Positions 27,434 through 33,582 of a stretch of DNA of 33,582 nucleotides are shown piece after piece. Both the position numbers and the translations under genes were made by a program. The stretch is from Verrucomicrobiia bacterium Tous-C2TDCM. Its GTDB lineage: Bacteria; Verrucomicrobiota; Verrucomicrobiia; Verrucomicrobiales; DEV007. The stretch's first letter is position 1, and every line of letters starts with the position of its first letter. The stretch covers positions 1-33,582 of the forward strand of contig NEUQ01000004.1 in NCBI GenBank assembly GCA_002288445.1, read 5' to 3'. The notes beneath the pieces are model-generated. The model did not search any database and was not told the origin of the DNA. It worked only from the letters and a program-made list of their open reading frames with translations.

Positions 27434-27599
27434 TCGGCCGCATGGGAGCGCCTCTTTTCGCAACAGTCCGGATCCGCTGACGAACGCCAGCATTTTCGCT
27501 TTCAGACGCCGCCGCCCTCCCCGCGGGCGAGCGATCGCGGGGCTGATGGCTTTCCATTGATCTTCCGAAACTTCTCGTCGATTCTCCCTCCTGACGCCC

Positions 27600-28685
27600 T
27601 TGAACCGCAGCCTCCCCCGACTCTCCCTGCACGACCTCGACCTTCCCGCTCTCCGGGAAACCTTCGCGGCCGACGGCGTCAATCCCCAGCATGCCGCCTT
27701 GCTTTGGCGGGCGCTGCATCGTGACGGCGTCACCGATCTGAACTCCTGTGATTTCCTTCCCCCCCTGCGCCGCTGGGTCGATCGGTCGGTAGGCGAAGGA
27801 AAGCCCTACTCTCTGGATAAACCCGAGCTCGTCGAGGAAATCCCGAGCAGCGATGGACTCACCCGAAAATTCCTCCTCCGCCTCGACGACGGCCAGACGA
27901 TCGAGACCGTCCTGATGGCCTACGAGGGACGTCACACCGTCTGCCTCAGCACTCAGGCAGGCTGTGCGATGGGTTGCGTCTTCTGTGCAACAGGGCAAAT
28001 GGGGTTCGTTCGGCATTTGCGACCGGGTGAGATCGTGGCTCAGGTGCTCCACGCTCGACGGGCGCTACGCGAGTGGGATCCAACGCAGCGGGTCCGCAAT
28101 CTCGTGCTGATGGGCATGGGCGAGCCTCTCCACAATTACGATTCCGTGATGCGCGCCCTCGGGATCATCTCGGACACGCGCGGGATTGCGATCGGTCCGG
28201 CCCGCATCGCGATCAGCACGGTCGGCGTCGTGCCGGCGATCCGTCGGCTCGCCGAAGAGGCAAGACCCTACCGCCTCGCGGTGAGCCTGCACGGTTCGAG
28301 CGAGGAAGAGCGTGCCGCTCTCGTGCCGGCGGCGAAACGATGGTCGCTCGCGGAGCTGATCGCGGCCTGCCGGGATTACGGCCGCGATACGGGCAAGCGG
28401 ATCTTCTTCGAATGGACGCTGATAGAGGGGAAAAACGATTCTCCCGAGACGGCAGAGCGCCTCGCGGCCCTTCTCGAGGGCATGGATGCGCACGTGAACC
28501 TCATCCCGCTGAATCCCACGCAGGGCTTCGAGGGCACCGAAAGCGGGACGGAATCGGCGCGCCGTTTTCAGGAGATCCTGCGGAGAGCCGGCTTTCCCTG
28601 CACCTTCCGCCAGCGCCGTGGTATCGATGTCGAAGCCGGATGCGGAATGCTGAAGGCGACGCGAGAGAGGCGTCCCGGCATTTGA
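27600..28685 (+). CDS. rlmN: 23S rRNA (adenine-C2)-methyltransferase, radical SAM
   Basis: CLSTQAGCAMGCVFCATGQMGFVRHL, LVLMGMGEPLHNYDSV, STVGVVPAIRRLA, RQRRGIDVEAGCGML; TTG start. Confidence 0.93.
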   Translation: MNRSLPRLSLHDLDLPALRETFAADGVNPQHAALLWRALHRDGVTDLNSCDFLPPLRRWVDRSVGEGKPYSLDKPELVEEIPSSDGLTRKFLLRLDDGQTIETVLMAYEGRHTVCLSTQAGCAMGCVFCATGQMGFVRHLRPGEIVAQVLHARRALREWDPTQRVRNLVLMGMGEPLHNYDSVMRALGIISDTRGIAIGPARIAISTVGVVPAIRRLAEEARPYRLAVSLHGSSEEERAALVPAAKRWSLAELIAACRDYGRDTGKRIFFEWTLIEGKNDSPETAERLAALLEGMDAHVNLIPLNPTQGFEGTESGTESARRFQEILRRAGFPCTFRQRRGIDVEAGCGMLKATRERRPGI

Positions 28686-28691
28686 GCCCGC

Positions 28692-29660
<969 letters not shown>

Positions 29661-29676
29661 TCCAAAAAGGATACCC

Positions 29677-29699
29677 TGATGGAAAGCACATTTCCATCA
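29677..29699. promoter_or_regulatory. Perfect 9-5-9 inverted repeat, candidate operator
   Basis: TGATGGAAA-GCACA-TTTCCATCA, 23 nt upstream of the Fur-family start and in the divergent gap with manA. Confidence 0.6.
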
Positions 29700-29722
29700 T
29701 TACCTTCATAGTTTCCAGATCA

Positions 29723-30205
29723 ATGAACCAGGAAGTCAAGGAGCGCTTCGATCAATACATCCGGCAGAAGGGGATGCGCCGCACTGACCAACGCGATATC
29801 ATCCTCGAGGCGGCCTTTGCGAGCGATGACCATTTCACCGCCGAGGAACTCTTGACGAAAGCGCGTCGGCTCGATCCCAAGACCTCGCGGGCGACGCTCT
29901 ACCGCACTATTTCCGTGCTCGTGGAGTGCGGCCTCCTCCGCGAGATCGATCTTGGCCGCGACGAGCGGGTCTACGATCCGAATTTCCTAGATTCCCCCGA
30001 TCACAACCATCTCATCTGCATCGACTGCGGCAAGGTAATCGAATTCGAGGACGAGAACGTCGCCGTTCTCATCGACTGTATCACCCGGCGCCTCGGCTTC
30101 CGCCCAAGCACTAAGTCGATGCGTATCGAGGCCTGCTGCGACCAGCTCCGCAAGGAGGGCGTCTGCGGCAATCTCATCCAGCAACGCCTCGTGAAGCGGG
30201 CGTGA
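29723..30205 (+). CDS. Fur-family transcriptional regulator
   Basis: MRRTDQRDIILEAAFASDDHFTAEELLTKARRLDPKTSRATLYRTISVLVECGLL...DHNHLICIDCGKVIEFED. Confidence 0.92.
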   Translation: MNQEVKERFDQYIRQKGMRRTDQRDIILEAAFASDDHFTAEELLTKARRLDPKTSRATLYRTISVLVECGLLREIDLGRDERVYDPNFLDSPDHNHLICIDCGKVIEFEDENVAVLIDCITRRLGFRPSTKSMRIEACCDQLRKEGVCGNLIQQRLVKRA

Positions 30206-30261
30206 TTTTTTGACGGCAAAAACCCCGACGGCACCGGCGGATCCGGGCACCCAGCAAGTTC

Positions 30262-31641
30262 ATGTGGAAAGGCAGATTTCAGACCGAGACATCCAACCTC
30301 GTGCAGCGTTACGGCGAGTCGATCTCCTACGATTGGCGGCTCTACGCCTGTGACATCGAGGGATCGATCGCCCACGCCGCCGCGCTCCTCGAGGCCGGAA
30401 TCCTCACCAAAACCGAAGAGCGCTCCATCGTGAAGGGCCTCCAGGAAATCCGCCGCGAGATCGAATCGGGCGAGTTCCGTTTCAAGACGAGTCTCGAGGA
30501 CATCCACATGAACATCGAGCGGGCTCTCACCGAAAAGATCGGGGCCGCCGGGGCGAAACTTCACACCGCCCGTAGCCGCAACGACCAAGTCGCTCTCGAT
30601 ATCCGCCTCTATTGCCGCGTCGAGATTCAGGCGATCCACCAGCGCCTCACGACCTTGCAGAACGCTCTTCTCACCCTCGCGGTGAATCATCCCTCCGCAG
30701 TGGTGCCGGGCTACACCCACCTCCAGCGCGGCCAGCCCGTCCTCTTCGCCCACCATCTCCTCGCCTACCTCGAGATGCTCGAGCGCGACAAGGACCGGCT
30801 TCGCGACGCGTATCGCCGACTCAACGTGATGCCGCTCGGATCGGGGGCGCTCGCCGGATCGACGATCGTACTGAACCGCAAGCTCATCGCCGAAAAGCTC
30901 GGTTTCCCCGCGATCACCCAAAACAGCATGGACGCGGTGAGCGACCGCGACTTCGTCGCCGAGTTCCTCTTCGACATCGCCCTCACCGGGGTGCATCTCT
31001 CGCGCCTGAGCGAGGATGTGATTCTTTGGGCCACCGCCGAATTCGGCTTCATCGAGCTGAGCGACGCCCACACGACGGGTTCCAGCCTGATGCCGCAGAA
31101 AAAGAATCCCGACGTCGCCGAACTCACCCGCGGCAAGACGGGACGCCTCGTCGGCAACCTCGTCGCCCTCCTCACGACGATCAAAGGGCTGCCCATGACC
31201 TACAACCGCGACCTGCAGGAGGACAAGGAGCCTCTCTTCGACTCGATCGACCAGATCAAACTGGCCCTCGAGGTCTTTGCCGAGATGATGGCCGCCGCTA
31301 AAGTCCGCGAAGACCGCACCCTGCGCGCCGCGTCGGATCCCTTCCTCCTCGCCACCGACCTCGCCGATTATCTCGTCCTGCGCGGCATGCCCTTCCGCGA
31401 GGCACACGAAGTCATCGGGAAGCTCACTGCGCACAGTCTGCAGGAGAAACGTGATTTCCCCGACATGAGCCTCGAGGAATACCGTCAGTTCTCGACGGTC
31501 TTCGAGGCCGACGTTTTCAAGGTGCTCGACCTCAAGACCGCGTTGAAGGCCCGCAAGGGAATCGGTGCCCCTTCGCCCGCGAATGTGGGTGCACAGATCA
31601 CGCGCTGGCAGAAGCGACTGCACGCGGCGACGGAGTTTTGA
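30262..31641 (+). CDS. argH: Argininosuccinate lyase
   Basis: MWKGRFQTETSNLVQRYGESISYDWRLY, HTARSRNDQVALDIRLY, PGYTHLQRGQPVLFAHH, TGSSLMPQKKNPDVAEL. Confidence 0.97.
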   Translation: MWKGRFQTETSNLVQRYGESISYDWRLYACDIEGSIAHAAALLEAGILTKTEERSIVKGLQEIRREIESGEFRFKTSLEDIHMNIERALTEKIGAAGAKLHTARSRNDQVALDIRLYCRVEIQAIHQRLTTLQNALLTLAVNHPSAVVPGYTHLQRGQPVLFAHHLLAYLEMLERDKDRLRDAYRRLNVMPLGSGALAGSTIVLNRKLIAEKLGFPAITQNSMDAVSDRDFVAEFLFDIALTGVHLSRLSEDVILWATAEFGFIELSDAHTTGSSLMPQKKNPDVAELTRGKTGRLVGNLVALLTTIKGLPMTYNRDLQEDKEPLFDSIDQIKLALEVFAEMMAAAKVREDRTLRAASDPFLLATDLADYLVLRGMPFREAHEVIGKLTAHSLQEKRDFPDMSLEEYRQFSTVFEADVFKVLDLKTALKARKGIGAPSPANVGAQITRWQKRLHAATEF

Positions 31642-31659
31642 TCGGAATGTCAGGGTGAC

Positions 31660-32730
31660 TCACGTCACCTTCGCACCGACGACCTCGAGACGCCTTGCAT
31701 CATGGAAGCGTTCGTCGAGCCAGTCGAGATGGGTCGTGGTGATGAGCTTCTGCGAAGCCGTGGGCCAGTTCGCCATCAGCGCGTTGCGACGGCCCGGATC
31801 GAGTTCGCCGAAGACGTCGTCGATCAACATCACGGGTGCCTCCTGCCGCGTTTCGACGAAGAGGTTGGTCTGTCCCAACTTCAGGGCAAGGGCGACGGTG
31901 CGCTGTTGTCCCTCGCTCGCGAACTTCGCGGCCGGTTTGCCGTTGAGGGTGAGGAGAAGGTCATCGCGATGCGGGCCGGCGGCGGTCTGGCGTTTGCGCA
32001 TCTCCTCGTCGCGGCGAGCTTCAAGGATTGCGAGGAGATCGTCGCCATCGCCGCTCGCGCTCTCGTAGTCTAGCCCGAGCGACTCGCCGGTCCCGCCGAT
32101 GCGGATCTGAGCCTCGGCCGCACGGGGACGCAGCTTTTCAACGAGCACCCGCCGCGAGCTAGAGAGAACCTGGGCGTAGTCGTGGAGCAGGCGCGAATAG
32201 GCGTCGACCTGCGCCCACCTCGGCGAGGCGTCGCGCTTCAGGAGAAAGTTCCGCGAACGCAGCGCCTTCTCGTAAGCCTTGAGCGCCTCGCGATAGCCGG
32301 GAAAGAGTTGCGCCGCCATGAAATCAAGGAAACGCCGCCGTCCGTCGCTGCCGCCGCGGACGAGGGCGAGATCGTCGTTCGCCATCCACACGACGAGGGC
32401 GCTGTGGCGCAGGTAATCGGAGGCGCTTTTTTGCGCTTCGCCATCGACGAGGAGCTTCCGCCCCGTCTCGCGATACTGAAGGCGCAGTTCCGATTCGTTG
32501 AAGCCCACAAGGTTCCCCCCGATCGCGAAAGCTTTTTCCGAAAACTGAATGCAGTCGCCGAGGGTCGTGGTGCGCGGGCTTTGCAGACGCAGGAGCACGC
32601 AAGAGGCCTCCAGAATCGAGGTTTTGCCCTGGGCGTTGTTACCGTGGAAAAGCGTCACGCCCGAAGCCAGTTCGAGTCGCAGGGACTCGAAGCAGCGGAA
32701 TTGATTCAGGTTGAGCGCGCGGAGCACCAT
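31660..32730 (-). CDS. recF: DNA replication and repair protein RecF
   Basis: LRALNLNQFRCFESLRLEL, Walker A FHGNNAQGKTSILEA, GPHRDDLLLTLNGKPAAKFASEGQQRTVALALKL, MLIDDVFGELD. ATG 32730 preferred to 32844. Confidence 0.93.
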   Translation of the reverse strand: MVLRALNLNQFRCFESLRLELASGVTLFHGNNAQGKTSILEASCVLLRLQSPRTTTLGDCIQFSEKAFAIGGNLVGFNESELRLQYRETGRKLLVDGEAQKSASDYLRHSALVVWMANDDLALVRGGSDGRRRFLDFMAAQLFPGYREALKAYEKALRSRNFLLKRDASPRWAQVDAYSRLLHDYAQVLSSSRRVLVEKLRPRAAEAQIRIGGTGESLGLDYESASGDGDDLLAILEARRDEEMRKRQTAAGPHRDDLLLTLNGKPAAKFASEGQQRTVALALKLGQTNLFVETRQEAPVMLIDDVFGELDPGRRNALMANWPTASQKLITTTHLDWLDERFHDARRLEVVGAKVT

Positions 32731-32989
32731 GGGAGGCCGGCAATCAACAGGGTCCGGACCGCGAATCAACCGCGTTCGCTCAAAAAAGCGGGGATACCAT
32801 CTCGGCACCGCGTCACTCCGATTCGCGTGCGAATTCCTCGACAAACCGGACTGAGGAAGGGCAAATTCGGTTGACGCTTACAAAGGCCCGATGCGTTTGT
32901 AGTCGCCTGTCGGAACGTGAGATGGTGAAGTGGAGAGGTTGGCTCCCGCGATTTCGCCGTGCCCCGTCAATCCTCACCTCTGTTTTGCC

Positions 32990-33582
32990 ATGGAAGCCAT
33001 TGATACTCTCTGCGTCACCCTTGGATTCGCCACGCTCGCGGGGCTGAACCTCTACCTTGTCGTTCTCGTCACCGGTCTCGCCATCAACCGGGGCTGGGTC
33101 GATGTCTCGTCGACCTATCCGGATCTGCTGACCCTCGGAGATCCCCTCGTGATCACCGCCGCCGGGATCTTTTTCTGCATGGAGTTCTTCGCCGACAAGA
33201 TTCCTTGGATCGACTCGCTCTGGGATTCAGTCCACACCTTGATCCGACCGGTCGGCGGCGGTCTTCTCGCGATCCACACGCTCGGCCCCACGGATCCGGG
33301 TTTTGAGGTCGTTATCGCACTGCTTGCCGGTGGCACCACTCTCGTCGCCCACGGCTTTAAATCAGGAAGCCGACTCGCCCTCAACACCTCGCCGGAACCG
33401 CTCACGAACCTCGTTGCCAGCGTGGGTGAGGATGTCGCCGTGCTTGGCGGCCTCACCCTCATGACCGTGAATCCCATTCTCGCGGCGGTGTTCTTCCTTA
33501 TCTTTCTCGGGTTCAGCCTTTATCTCACTCCGAAACTCTTCCGACGGACCAGAGCCTTCATCTGGCTGCTCTCTCGAAAGCT
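32990..33582 (+). CDS. DUF4126-like membrane protein, runs off the right edge
   Basis: Open frame from ATG 32990: MEAIDTLCVTLGFATLAGLNLYLVVLVTGLAINRGWVDVS...FFADKIPWIDSLWDSVHTLIRPVGGGLLA...AHGFKSGSRLALNTSPEPLTNLVAS. Absent from the ORF track because it is truncated. Confidence 0.85.
   Translation, partial: MEAIDTLCVTLGFATLAGLNLYLVVLVTGLAINRGWVDVSSTYPDLLTLGDPLVITAAGIFFCMEFFADKIPWIDSLWDSVHTLIRPVGGGLLAIHTLGPTDPGFEVVIALLAGGTTLVAHGFKSGSRLALNTSPEPLTNLVASVGEDVAVLGGLTLMTVNPILAAVFFLIFLGFSLYLTPKLFRRTRAFIWLLSRK

Noticed and set aside
27519-27542. CCCCGCG...CGCGGGG hairpin before rlmN
   Set aside because: No U-tract after the stem and GC-rich background; insufficient to call a terminator or riboswitch.
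30001-31623. 540-aa minus-strand ORF opposite argH and the fur 3' end
   Set aside because: Argininosuccinate lyase is unambiguous on the + strand; the antisense frame is a GC-driven shadow ORF with no recognisable domain.

Overview
The window is about 33.6 kb of GC-rich bacterial chromosome. The DUF1501 and DUF1549/DUF1553 pair suggests a Verrucomicrobia/PVC-group genome; this is inferred from gene content and was not tested by search. Coding density is high and most genes are ordinary core functions: prmA, trpC, trpB, leuC, argH, recF, rlmN, manA, rpsT, ygfZ-like, coaX-like, a ROK glucokinase, a Fur-family regulator, an MlaE/F/D lipid-transport operon, an L,D-transpeptidase, one tRNA-Gly(GCC) and a small SRP RNA. 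I see no CRISPR array, transposase, integrase, phage module, toxin-antitoxin pair or recognisable defence island, and I cannot claim a clearly new system. The points most worth checking are: (1) a three-member paralogous outer-membrane-like beta-barrel family (GDWGKAPV...EEC.DLGG ... C-terminal ..SVSF) with mosaic similarity and a shared 5' leader in two copies; (2) a CoaX homologue whose DxGNT phosphate motif reads NNNNT; (3) a ROK kinase lacking the usual Cys3/His zinc site; (4) a perfect 9-5-9 palindrome between manA and a divergent Fur-family gene; (5) tandem coiled-coil lipoprotein paralogs at the left edge; (6) an uncharacterised membrane-anchored protein directly downstream of mlaD. Product calls come from motifs read by eye. 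Many long ORFs in the supplied track are antisense shadow ORFs and were rejected.
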